From contig JBOGGN010000111.1 in assembly GCA_050744165.1 (NCBI GenBank), forward strand, positions 1 through 16,761: a DNA stretch of 16,761 nt. The letters are read 5' to 3'. The translations under genes and the position numbers were made by a program. Below are positions 1-5,651 of the stretch, piece by piece. The stretch comes from JBOGGN01 sp050744165 (GTDB lineage Bacteria > Actinomycetota > Acidimicrobiia > Acidimicrobiales > Palsa-688). The number at the start of each line of letters is the position of its first letter. Within the stretch, counting starts at the first letter, position 1. The notes under the pieces are model-generated. The model saw only the letters and a program-made list of their open reading frames with translations, did not search any database and was not told the DNA's origin.

Positions 1-192
1 GGCGAAGACCGCGGGTGCGACCAGGTTGACCCGCACGTCGGTCGACTGTGCCGACAGGATGGTGGCGATGAGCAACTGGAAGGGGTTGTCATGCCTGAGC
101 TCGCACAGCTCCTTGGCGGTACCCGGGTATTCCTCGGCCAGCCGGCGCGCCGTCTCCCGGGCTCGGCCCTGAGGTGTCCGCGGCCTGGTCAC
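1..192 (-). CDS. nth: Endonuclease III, N-terminal part (cut by window edge)
   Basis: Base-excision repair DNA glycosylase/AP lyase of the HhH-GPD family, which removes oxidised pyrimidines. Only the first 64 codons are in the window, read from a GTG at 192 down to base 1 with no stop. The visible protein starts MTRPRTPQGRARETARRLAE and contains NPFQLLIATILSAQSTDVRVN at about residues 37-57. This is the conserved first helical segment of Nth; mycobacterial and E. coli Nth carry a very similar LLIATxLSAQxTDVxVN block. The helix-hairpin-helix, catalytic Lys/Asp and iron-sulfur cysteines lie outside the window and cannot be checked. The start is supported by a TAGTCT hexamer 8 nt upstream. The gene diverges from mshD across a 93-bp gap that holds a duplicated 22-bp element. 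Confidence 0.88.
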   Translation of the reverse strand, partial: MTRPRTPQGRARETARRLAEEYPGTAKELCELRHDNPFQLLIATILSAQSTDVRVNLVAPAVFA

Positions 193-200
193 GGGCGCTC

Positions 201-206
201 AGACTA
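201..206 (-). promoter_or_regulatory. -10 hexamer TAGTCT for nth
   Basis: TAGTCT on the minus strand ends 8 nt before the nth GTG. It fits the actinobacterial TAnnnT -10, and the spacing implies a leaderless or near-leaderless transcript. No clear -35 is visible. The -35 position would fall inside the first copy of the 22-bp repeat. Confidence 0.5.
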
Positions 207-213
207 GGGACTC

Positions 214-257
214 CGCTGGCACCTCTGGCAGCTGTCGCTGGCACCTCTGGCAGCTCT
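214..257. repeat. 22-bp tandem repeat (2 copies) between nth and mshD
   Basis: CGCTGGCACCTCTGGCAGCT occurs at 214-233 and again, identically, at 236-255. A 2-nt joint follows each copy (GT, then CT), giving a 22-bp period of about two helical turns. Each copy holds two CTGGCA hexamers, so CTGGCA starts at 216, 225, 238 and 247. The array lies exactly between the two divergent -10 elements (201-206 minus, 273-278 plus). A pair of regulator sites is the likeliest role, but this is inference. Confidence 0.7.
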
Positions 258-272
258 CGCCCAGCGGTCCGG

Positions 273-278
273 TAGCCT
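273..278 (+). promoter_or_regulatory. -10 hexamer TAGCCT for mshD
   Basis: TAGCCT ends 7 nt before the mshD GTG at 286, and no Shine-Dalgarno lies between them. This suggests a transcript that begins at or near the start codon. No good -35 is seen; its position overlaps the second copy of the 22-bp repeat. Confidence 0.5.
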
Positions 279-285
279 GCCCCGG

Positions 286-1224
286 GTGCATCAGGTCGAG
301 GTGCGGCGGGCCCTCAACGCCGATGACATAGCCGCCGTGCAGCGCCTTCTCGACCTAGCAGCGCAGGCCGACGGCCACAAGCCTCTCGGCGAACACCAGT
401 GGCTGGACCTGGTTCAAGGCGGCCGCCAAGGCTTCGTGGGGTTGATCGCCCTAGAACCCGGCCACGACCACCCGGTGGGCTATGCCCAGGTGACCCGAGG
501 CTCGGCCAGCTGGGCCCTTGAGTACGTCGTCGACCCTCACCACCGTGTTCCCGGCAACACCATCGGCACCGACGTGGTCCGTACCGCTCTGGCCATCGTG
601 GCCAGCGAGGGCGGCGGCCACGTACACGTCTGGGTCAACAACCCCCGGCCGGAAAACGACCAGATCGCCACCTCCAACGGGCTCCGCCGCGGCCGCGACC
701 TCTACCACATGGGCCGTAACCTTCCCATCGGGGAGGCGGCAACGCTGGCCACCCGGCCATTCCGCCCGGGCGTCGACGAGGTGGCGTGGCTTGCTGTCAA
801 CAACCGCGCCTTCGACTGGCACCCCGAACAGGGTGGCTGGGACGAGCCGACCCTGAAGGCACGTGAGGCCGAGCCGTGGTTCGACCCGGCCGGATTCCTC
901 CTCTACGAGGAGAGCGAGCCCGGCGGCGACACGCGCCTGGCCGGCTTCTGCTGGACCCGCGTCCACGAGGACCACCACCCCCCGGTGGGCGAGATCTATG
1001 TGATCGCCGTTGATCCCGACTTCCAGGGCCGCAGGCTCGGCCGCAAGCTGGTCGTCGCCGGCCTCGACTACCTGTCGTCCAAGGGTTTGGAACAGGCCAT
1101 GCTCTACGTCGACGCTGCCAACCGCACGGCGGTGAAGCTCTATGTCGACCTCGGCTTCGACGTGGACCACATCGACCGGGCCTATGTCGGCGACGTGGCA
1201 GCAGCCGACGCGTCCGACCACTAG
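286..1224 (+). CDS. mshD: Mycothiol synthase (two-domain GNAT acetyltransferase)
   Basis: Catalyses the last step of mycothiol synthesis, acetylating the cysteinyl amine of Cys-GlcN-Ins with acetyl-CoA. Mycothiol is the cytosolic low-molecular-weight thiol of Actinomycetota. The 312-residue length matches the family (about 300-320). The C-terminal GNAT domain is well conserved: GEIYVIAVDPDFQGRRLG at 235-252 is the acetyl-CoA loop, and LYVDAANRTAVKLYVDLGF at 273-291 is the MshD-type final strand-helix. FDWHPEQGGWD at 176-186 is a typical MshD linker motif. The N-terminal GNAT domain is degenerate: VVDPHHRVPGN at 81-91 replaces the usual RxxGxG loop, in keeping with its known non-catalytic role. 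The GTG start follows TAGCCT by 7 nt. The next gene, rlmN, begins 19 bp downstream with its own -10. Confidence 0.93.
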   Translation: MHQVEVRRALNADDIAAVQRLLDLAAQADGHKPLGEHQWLDLVQGGRQGFVGLIALEPGHDHPVGYAQVTRGSASWALEYVVDPHHRVPGNTIGTDVVRTALAIVASEGGGHVHVWVNNPRPENDQIATSNGLRRGRDLYHMGRNLPIGEAATLATRPFRPGVDEVAWLAVNNRAFDWHPEQGGWDEPTLKAREAEPWFDPAGFLLYEESEPGGDTRLAGFCWTRVHEDHHPPVGEIYVIAVDPDFQGRRLGRKLVVAGLDYLSSKGLEQAMLYVDAANRTAVKLYVDLGFDVDHIDRAYVGDVAAADASDH

Positions 1225-1229
1225 CTCTC

Positions 1230-1235
1230 TAGCCT
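1230..1235 (+). promoter_or_regulatory. -10 hexamer TAGCCT for rlmN
   Basis: TAGCCT sits immediately after the mshD stop and ends 8 nt before the rlmN GTG at 1244. It is identical to the mshD hexamer and again leaves no space for a ribosome binding site. Confidence 0.45.
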
Positions 1236-1243
1236 GACTGACC

Positions 1244-2314
1244 GTGCCCGGTCCCTACGATCTCACGCGCCAAGACCTGGCGGCAGCCCTCCCGGGCGAA
1301 CCCGCATACCGGGTCGGCCAGGTGTGGGACGGGCTGTACCGGCGGGTGCTGCCGCTGGCGGAGTTGAGCGACCTGCCCCGAGCGTTGCGCGACCGGCTTG
1401 ACTCCGATCCCGCGTTCCGTCCGGCCCTCGCCGAGCGAGCTCGGGCCGTGGCCGACCAGGGCCAGACCGTGAAGTGGGGCTGGGCACTCCACGACGGTGC
1501 GGTCATCGAAGCCGTCCTCATGCACTATCCCGACCGGGCAACCGTGTGTGTGTCCACCCAAGCGGGCTGCGCCATGGCGTGCGGCTTCTGCGCCACCGGG
1601 CAAGCGGGATTCACCCGGCATCTGACCACCGGCGAGATCCTGGAGCAGGTGGCGGCCGCCATCGCCGATGCGCGGCCCCGGAGGGTGGCCAACATCGTGT
1701 TCATGGGCATGGGCGAGCCGCTCGCCAACTACGACGCCGTCTGGGCGGCAGTGGAGCGGCTCCACGGGGACTTCGGCATCTCGGCCAGCAACTTGACGGT
1801 GTCCACCGTGGGCCTGGTTCCGGGTATCCGCCGGCTGGCGAAGGAACCCCTCCCTGTCAACCTGGCTGTCTCCCTACACGCGGCCAACGACGAGTTGCGC
1901 AGCGTCTTGGTCCCGATCAACAAGCGCTGGCCACTGGCGGCGGTCATGGCTGCCTGTCGTGAGTACCGGGCGCTCAAGGGCCGGCGGCTGTCGTTCGAAT
2001 GGGCGCTCATCGACGAGGTCAACGACCGCCAGAGCGATGCCAACGAGTTGGCCGAGTTGGCCCGACCGCTCGGCGCCCACGTCAACCTCATCCCCCTCAA
2101 TTCGACACCGGGGTACCCCGCACGGGGCAGCCCGGGCGACCGCATCCGAGCGTTCCGAGACCTTCTCGTCGACCACGGCGTCAACGCCACCATCCGGCGC
2201 AATCGCGGCAGCAACATCGACGCCGCCTGCGGCCAGCTGGCCGGCGCGTCTACGGGCCGATCGCCGGGCCCCGTGACGCTGCGTACGTTACGACGGTCCC
2301 CGGTGGCAAAATAG
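1244..2314 (+). CDS. rlmN: Dual-specificity RNA methyltransferase RlmN (radical SAM)
   Basis: Methylates C2 of A2503 in 23S rRNA and, in characterised members, A37 in certain tRNAs. It uses two SAM molecules, a [4Fe-4S] cluster and a methyl-cysteine intermediate. The radical SAM motif CAMACGFC gives cluster ligands C109, C113 and C116. C102 and C329 (in DAACGQL) align in spacing with the two conserved extra cysteines of E. coli RlmN (C118 and C355). VFMGMGEPLANYD at 152-164 is the SAM-binding GEP motif, and SLHAANDELR (210-219) and PINK are typical RlmN blocks. At 356 residues it is family length, with a basic tail of about 25 residues beyond the last conserved block. The GTG start is set by alignment and by the -10 just upstream. 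The downstream membrane-protein gene starts 4 bp after the stop, so the two are probably cotranscribed. Confidence 0.95.
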   Translation: MPGPYDLTRQDLAAALPGEPAYRVGQVWDGLYRRVLPLAELSDLPRALRDRLDSDPAFRPALAERARAVADQGQTVKWGWALHDGAVIEAVLMHYPDRATVCVSTQAGCAMACGFCATGQAGFTRHLTTGEILEQVAAAIADARPRRVANIVFMGMGEPLANYDAVWAAVERLHGDFGISASNLTVSTVGLVPGIRRLAKEPLPVNLAVSLHAANDELRSVLVPINKRWPLAAVMAACREYRALKGRRLSFEWALIDEVNDRQSDANELAELARPLGAHVNLIPLNSTPGYPARGSPGDRIRAFRDLLVDHGVNATIRRNRGSNIDAACGQLAGASTGRSPGPVTLRTLRRSPVAK

Positions 2315-2318
2315 CGCC

Positions 2319-2666
2319 ATGCCCAGCAACCGATGGGTCGACACCACCCAGCCGCAGACACTGTTCATGGCGACGATCCTGCTGTATTTCACCGCCGGTT
2401 CGGAGTTGCTGCTGCTCGGCGGACTGACCCAGTTCATTTGGTGGCCCATCGTGGCCGGCCAGATCGCCGCCGGCTTCGGCATCGCCAACGAAAAGAAGTG
2501 GGGTTACGGGCTGGGTATCGCGGTGGCCATCCTGCCCTTCATCTTGCTGTTCACCTCCAAGGACCCCTTCGCCAAGGACCTCATCTCGTTCCTCTTCGAC
2601 GTCGCCCTGGTCGCACTCCTGCTTCACCGCCAAAGCCGGGAGTACCAGCGCATCTGGTTCAAGTAG
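2319..2666 (+). CDS. Small integral membrane protein, four predicted helices, function unknown
   Basis: A 115-residue hydrophobic protein I cannot place in a family. Four stretches look membrane-spanning: about 12-33 (with LLYFTAGSELLLLG), 38-57 (FIWWPIVAGQIAAGFGIAN), 62-79 (YGLGIAVAILPFILLFT) and 86-102 (LISFLFDVALVALLLH). The second ends in Asn-Glu-Lys-Lys, which suggests a cytosolic loop, and the C-terminus is basic (HRQSREYQRIWFK). There is no signal peptide, catalytic motif or cysteine. The ATG lies 4 bp after the rlmN stop. A CAAAAT hexamer at 2307-2312, inside the rlmN end, would also allow a leaderless start of its own. Codon use and GC-rich third positions match the neighbours, so it looks like a real gene. 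Confidence 0.75.
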   Translation: MPSNRWVDTTQPQTLFMATILLYFTAGSELLLLGGLTQFIWWPIVAGQIAAGFGIANEKKWGYGLGIAVAILPFILLFTSKDPFAKDLISFLFDVALVALLLHRQSREYQRIWFK

Positions 2667-2672
2667 TCCCGC

Positions 2673-2702
2673 TTCGACTCTAGGAGTGATTACTCCTAGA
2701 GT
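2673..2702 (+). promoter_or_regulatory. merR promoter with perfect 11-bp inverted-repeat operator
   Basis: ACTCTAGGAGT (2677-2687) and ACTCCTAGAGT (2692-2702) are perfect inverted repeats separated by GATT. They lie between a candidate -35 TTCGAC (2673-2678) and a -10 TAGAGT (2697-2702) with an 18-bp spacer. The -10 ends 6 nt before the MerR GTG at 2709. MerR-family operators are typically dyads placed within a lengthened (about 19-bp) promoter spacer, so this is the expected geometry for autoregulation. Binding by this MerR is inferred from position only. Confidence 0.75.
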
Positions 2703-2708
2703 GGGTGG

Positions 2709-3482
2709 GTGGCCTATCGGGTAGAGGAACTGGCGGCCAGGGCGGACACGTCTGTCGACACCATCCGCTACTACCAGGCCCGCGACCTCCTCCCCGCCCC
2801 CACGCACGTCGGCCGCATCGCCTGGTACGGCGAAGAGCACGTGGAACGCCTGGCCCGCATCCGCCATCTCCAAGGCCGAGGCTTTTCCCTGGCGGTGATC
2901 CGCCGGACTCTCGCCGGTGAGCTGGACCACGCCGACGAGGAACTCATCGCGGCGATGGCAGGGCAGTTTGAAAATGCCCCGCGCACTGCGCCTCCCGTCC
3001 CCCCGAGGGAAGCCGGCGCCGAGTGGATGACCCTGGACCAGCTGGCAGTCCGAAGCGGCATCCCGCTGGCGGTGCTCGACGCCCTGCGGCGCGAGCGGAT
3101 CCTGATTCCCAACCGCGTGGCCGGCGAGGAGCGGTATTCCGACGCTGATCTGGCGGCAGGCGCCGCCGGGCTGCGCCTCCTGGAGCAGGGCCTTCCCCTG
3201 CCAGACCTGCTCGACCTGGCCCGGGCCCACGACGCCGCGGTACGCGCCACCGCGGAGCGAGCCGTGCAGTTGTTCGACGTCCACGTCCGCCAAGCCGTCC
3301 GAGCCGCCGGGGAATCCGATGAGGTGGCGGCGCAACGCCTGGTCGCCGCGTTCGAGGAAATGTTGCCCGCCACCATGACCCTCGTCACCCACCACTTCCG
3401 CCGGACCTTGCTGGCGGTGGCACAGGACCACATCGAGCGAGTCGGCACCGCCGTCGCCACCGCAGCGGTCAGATCGGCGTGA
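2709..3482 (+). CDS. MerR-family regulator with two tandem MerR-like DNA-binding domains
   Basis: A transcription factor of 257 residues. The first winged-helix domain (about 2-70) is a standard MerR domain: YRVEELAARADTSVDTIRYY, then LLPAP, then ERLARIRHLQGRGFSLAVIR. A second, similar unit spans about 106-180: MTLDQLAVRSGIPLAVLDAL, ILIPN, a wing-like RYSDADL, then LRLLEQGLPLPDLLDLA. The C-terminal part (about 180-257) is helical and has no metal-binding cysteines; the whole protein lacks cysteine, so a thiol metal sensor such as MerR or CueR is unlikely. The GTG at 2709 follows a TAGAGT -10 by 6 nt and lies just after a perfect dyad. Its TGA overlaps the menG GTG by 4 bp (GTGA), so it is cotranscribed and translationally coupled with menG and menF. 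The ligand is unknown. Confidence 0.85.
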   Translation: MAYRVEELAARADTSVDTIRYYQARDLLPAPTHVGRIAWYGEEHVERLARIRHLQGRGFSLAVIRRTLAGELDHADEELIAAMAGQFENAPRTAPPVPPREAGAEWMTLDQLAVRSGIPLAVLDALRRERILIPNRVAGEERYSDADLAAGAAGLRLLEQGLPLPDLLDLARAHDAAVRATAERAVQLFDVHVRQAVRAAGESDEVAAQRLVAAFEEMLPATMTLVTHHFRRTLLAVAQDHIERVGTAVATAAVRSA

Positions 3483-4294
3483 GCGCCCCCGGCGCCATCC
3501 CCAACCGTGGCCAAGCCCTCCCGGAAGGGGCGGACAAGGTGGCCGCGGTCCGCACCATGTTCGACACCATCGCTCCCCGCTACGACCTGGTCAATCGGGT
3601 CATGACCTTCGGCATGGACCGAGGCTGGCGGCGAGCGACGGTGGCGTCGCTGTCGCTCGTTCCCGGTTCGGTGGTTCTGGACCTGGCCTGTGGTACCGGA
3701 GACCTGTGCCGCGACGTCGTCGATGCCGGGTATCGAGCGGTCGGAATCGACTTATCGCTCGGCATGCTGCGCCACGCCCGCACTCCGAGCCCGTTGGTCC
3801 AAGGCGACGCCCTTGCCCTTCCATTTCCCGAGAGCAGCATCGACGGGGTGGTCAGCGGCTTCGCGCTCCGCAACTTCGTGGAGCTGCCAGCCGTCTTCGC
3901 GGAGCTCGCCCGGGTGCTGCGCCCCGGGGGCCGCATGGCGCTGCTCGATGTCGCCCACCCCGAGAACCCGGTGCTGCGGGCTGGCCACGCCGTGTACTTC
4001 GGGCGTGTGGTTCCGATCATCGGCGGGCTCTTGTCCGACGCCGCCGCCTATCGCTACCTGCCCCGCTCGGTGGCCTACCTGCCAACCCCCGACGAGCTGC
4101 TCAACCAGCTGGCGGCGGCCCGCTTCGCCGACGCCGAGCGCCGCCTCCTGTCCGCCGGCATCACCCAGCTGTACACCGCCACCCGCACCCCGGACCCTCC
4201 CCCCGCCACGGACACCGACCCGACCCCGCCCGCTAGCCCCCCGTCGGATGGCGTCCGAGCCTCGGACGACCAATCGCAGGGGACCATCGAGTGA
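3479..4294 (+). CDS. menG: Demethylmenaquinone methyltransferase
   Basis: SAM-dependent C-methyltransferase (UbiE/MenG family) that converts demethylmenaquinone to menaquinone, the last step of the pathway, at the inner face of the membrane. YDLVNRVMTFGMDRGWR at 35-51 is the first UbiE signature, VLDLACGTGD at 66-75 is SAM motif I, and ARVLRPGGRM at 144-153 is the second signature. The family core ends near residue 235 (ITQLYTATRT). About 35 further residues rich in Pro, Asp and Ser (PDPPPATDTDPTPPASPPSD and on) form an unusual, probably disordered tail. The GTG overlaps the MerR stop as GTGA, and its own TGA overlaps the menF GTG in the same way, making a tightly coupled operon. The paralogous ubiquinone function is unlikely given the other men genes. 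Confidence 0.93.
   Translation: MSAPGAIPNRGQALPEGADKVAAVRTMFDTIAPRYDLVNRVMTFGMDRGWRRATVASLSLVPGSVVLDLACGTGDLCRDVVDAGYRAVGIDLSLGMLRHARTPSPLVQGDALALPFPESSIDGVVSGFALRNFVELPAVFAELARVLRPGGRMALLDVAHPENPVLRAGHAVYFGRVVPIIGGLLSDAAAYRYLPRSVAYLPTPDELLNQLAAARFADAERRLLSAGITQLYTATRTPDPPPATDTDPTPPASPPSDGVRASDDQSQGTIE
4278..4283 (+). promoter_or_regulatory. Shine-Dalgarno AGGGGA for menF
   Basis: AGGGGA inside the menG 3' end lies 7 nt before the menF GTG at 4291. It is one of few convincing ribosome binding sites in the window, and it supports GTG 4291 as an operon-internal start. Confidence 0.6.
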
Positions 4295-5604
4295 CCTGGA
4301 CCGTGGACGCCCCCGAGGCGGTAACGGTGCCCGTCGAGGCCGCGGTCGACGTGGCCCGAAGCCTTTTGGCCCGGACGTTCGCGTTGCCCGAGGGGCCCGA
4401 GGAGGACCTGGATCCCATTGCCGTCGGCGGCACTTCCGACGCCCTGTTGTGGCACCGTGAGGGACTTTCACTGGCCGGCCGGGGCGTGGCGTTGCGTCTG
4501 GTGCTACCCAGGGGCCTCGACGACCCTTCGGCCGTCGCCGCCGTGGCCGAAACCCTGGCTGCTATTCCGACCGAGGACGCGGTCGGCCGTCCGGGCTGCG
4601 GCCCAATCGTCCTGGCTGCCCTTCCTTTCGACCGGACGGCGCCGGCCACGCTGAGCGTGCCCGCGGTGACCGTTGGGCGTGATCTGACCGGGCAGCGCTG
4701 GGTCACCACCGTCGGTCCCTTTTCCCCAGTGCTGACGGTTGAGGATCTGCGTGGGATCGACGACCTGCCCGCCTACCAGCCCCCCGACAGCTTCTCCCTG
4801 GTGTCGCCCCGGCCGCACGCCGACTGGGAGGCGCTGGTGGCCGCCACCGTGGCCCGGGTGCGGCGGGGCGGGCTGGGCAAGGTCGTGCTGGCCCGGCAGG
4901 TCATCGTCCAGGCCAACCGTGAGTTCCTGCCGGCCGACATCCTGCGACGGCTGAATGCGCTGTACCCGTCGTGCATGGTGTTCTCCACCGGGAGCTTCCT
5001 CGGGGCCAGCCCCGAGTTGCTGATCAGCCGCCAGGGCCGGCGGGTTCGCAGCCACCCTCTGGCGGGCACGGTGGCCCGCAGCGGCGACCCGACCGCCGAC
5101 GCCGCCCTGACCAGCCGCCTGCTCGACTCCCCCAAGGAGCGGGAGGAACACGCCATGGTGGTCGACGCCGTGGCTGAGGCGCTGCGGCCTGCCTGCCGGG
5201 CCCTCGACGTGCCCCAGGCGCCGGCGATCGTCGCTCTCCGCAACGTTTCCCACCTAGGAACGCTCATTGAGGGTGAGCTGGCGGGCGACGGCGTGACCGC
5301 CCTCGACCTTGTGGCCCGCCTCCACCCGACTCCGGCCGTAGCCGGCAGCCCGACGGCCGATGCCATCGAGTACCTGCAGGCGGTGGAGGGCTTCGACCGG
5401 GGCTGCTATGCCGGCCCCGTGGGGTGGATGGACCGTCAGGGTGACGGGGAATGGGCGGTGGCCGTCCGCTCGGCGCATGTGGAGGGCGCCACCGCATGTC
5501 TCTATGCCGGCGCGGGCATCGTGGCCGACTCTGACCCCGCGGCCGAGTTGGCCGAGACCCAGCTCAAACTGCAGGCGCTGCTCGCCGCCGTCGTCCGGCC
5601 CTAG
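4291..5604 (+). CDS. menF: Isochorismate synthase
   Basis: Converts chorismate to isochorismate, the committed step of menaquinone synthesis. It is a 437-residue member of the MST chorismate-utilising family. The N-terminal half is variable and the catalytic half runs from about 175 to 435. GKVVLARQ at 196-203 carries the general base Lys197 (E. coli MenF K190), and FLGASPELL at 236-244 carries the likely acid Glu242. SHPLAGT (254-260), KEREEHAMVVD (282-292), LHPTPAVAG (344-352), FDRGCYAGPVGW (368-379) and AGAGIVADSDP (406-416) are the remaining conserved blocks. Siderophore-type EntC enzymes share these motifs, but the operon with menG and the adjacent menD point to the menaquinone role. The start is fixed by the GTGA overlap with menG and by AGGGGA 7 nt upstream. 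It converges on menD across 47 bp. Confidence 0.93.
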   Translation: MTWTVDAPEAVTVPVEAAVDVARSLLARTFALPEGPEEDLDPIAVGGTSDALLWHREGLSLAGRGVALRLVLPRGLDDPSAVAAVAETLAAIPTEDAVGRPGCGPIVLAALPFDRTAPATLSVPAVTVGRDLTGQRWVTTVGPFSPVLTVEDLRGIDDLPAYQPPDSFSLVSPRPHADWEALVAATVARVRRGGLGKVVLARQVIVQANREFLPADILRRLNALYPSCMVFSTGSFLGASPELLISRQGRRVRSHPLAGTVARSGDPTADAALTSRLLDSPKEREEHAMVVDAVAEALRPACRALDVPQAPAIVALRNVSHLGTLIEGELAGDGVTALDLVARLHPTPAVAGSPTADAIEYLQAVEGFDRGCYAGPVGWMDRQGDGEWAVAVRSAHVEGATACLYAGAGIVADSDPAAELAETQLKLQALLAAVVRP

Positions 5605-5606
5605 TC

Positions 5607-5619
5607 GGAGCGCCGCTCC
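5607..5619 (+). terminator. Short hairpin after menF (weak terminator candidate)
   Basis: GGAGC-gcc-GCTCC forms a 5-bp stem starting 3 nt after the menF stop. No T-run follows. A tandem GACCGCCGGG decamer (5631-5640, 5641-5650) fills the rest of the 47-bp convergent gap before the menD stop. Termination here is speculative. Confidence 0.25.
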
Positions 5620-5651
5620 CGCCGTCGACCGACCGCCGGGGACCGCCGGGC

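Noticed and set aside
216..252. Sigma-54 (-24/-12) promoter, suggested by TGGCAC followed by GGCA in each 22-bp repeat
   Set aside because: The GG and GC elements are 10 bp apart instead of 12, and Actinomycetota generally lack sigma-54.
2681..2687. TAGGAGT as a ribosome binding site for merR
   Set aside because: It is more than 20 nt from GTG 2709 and is fully explained as the left arm of the inverted repeat.
2250..3431. 393-codon minus-strand frame opposite the membrane protein and merR
   Set aside because: No recognisable motif; MerR on the plus strand has two clear domains and a promoter, so this is a shadow.
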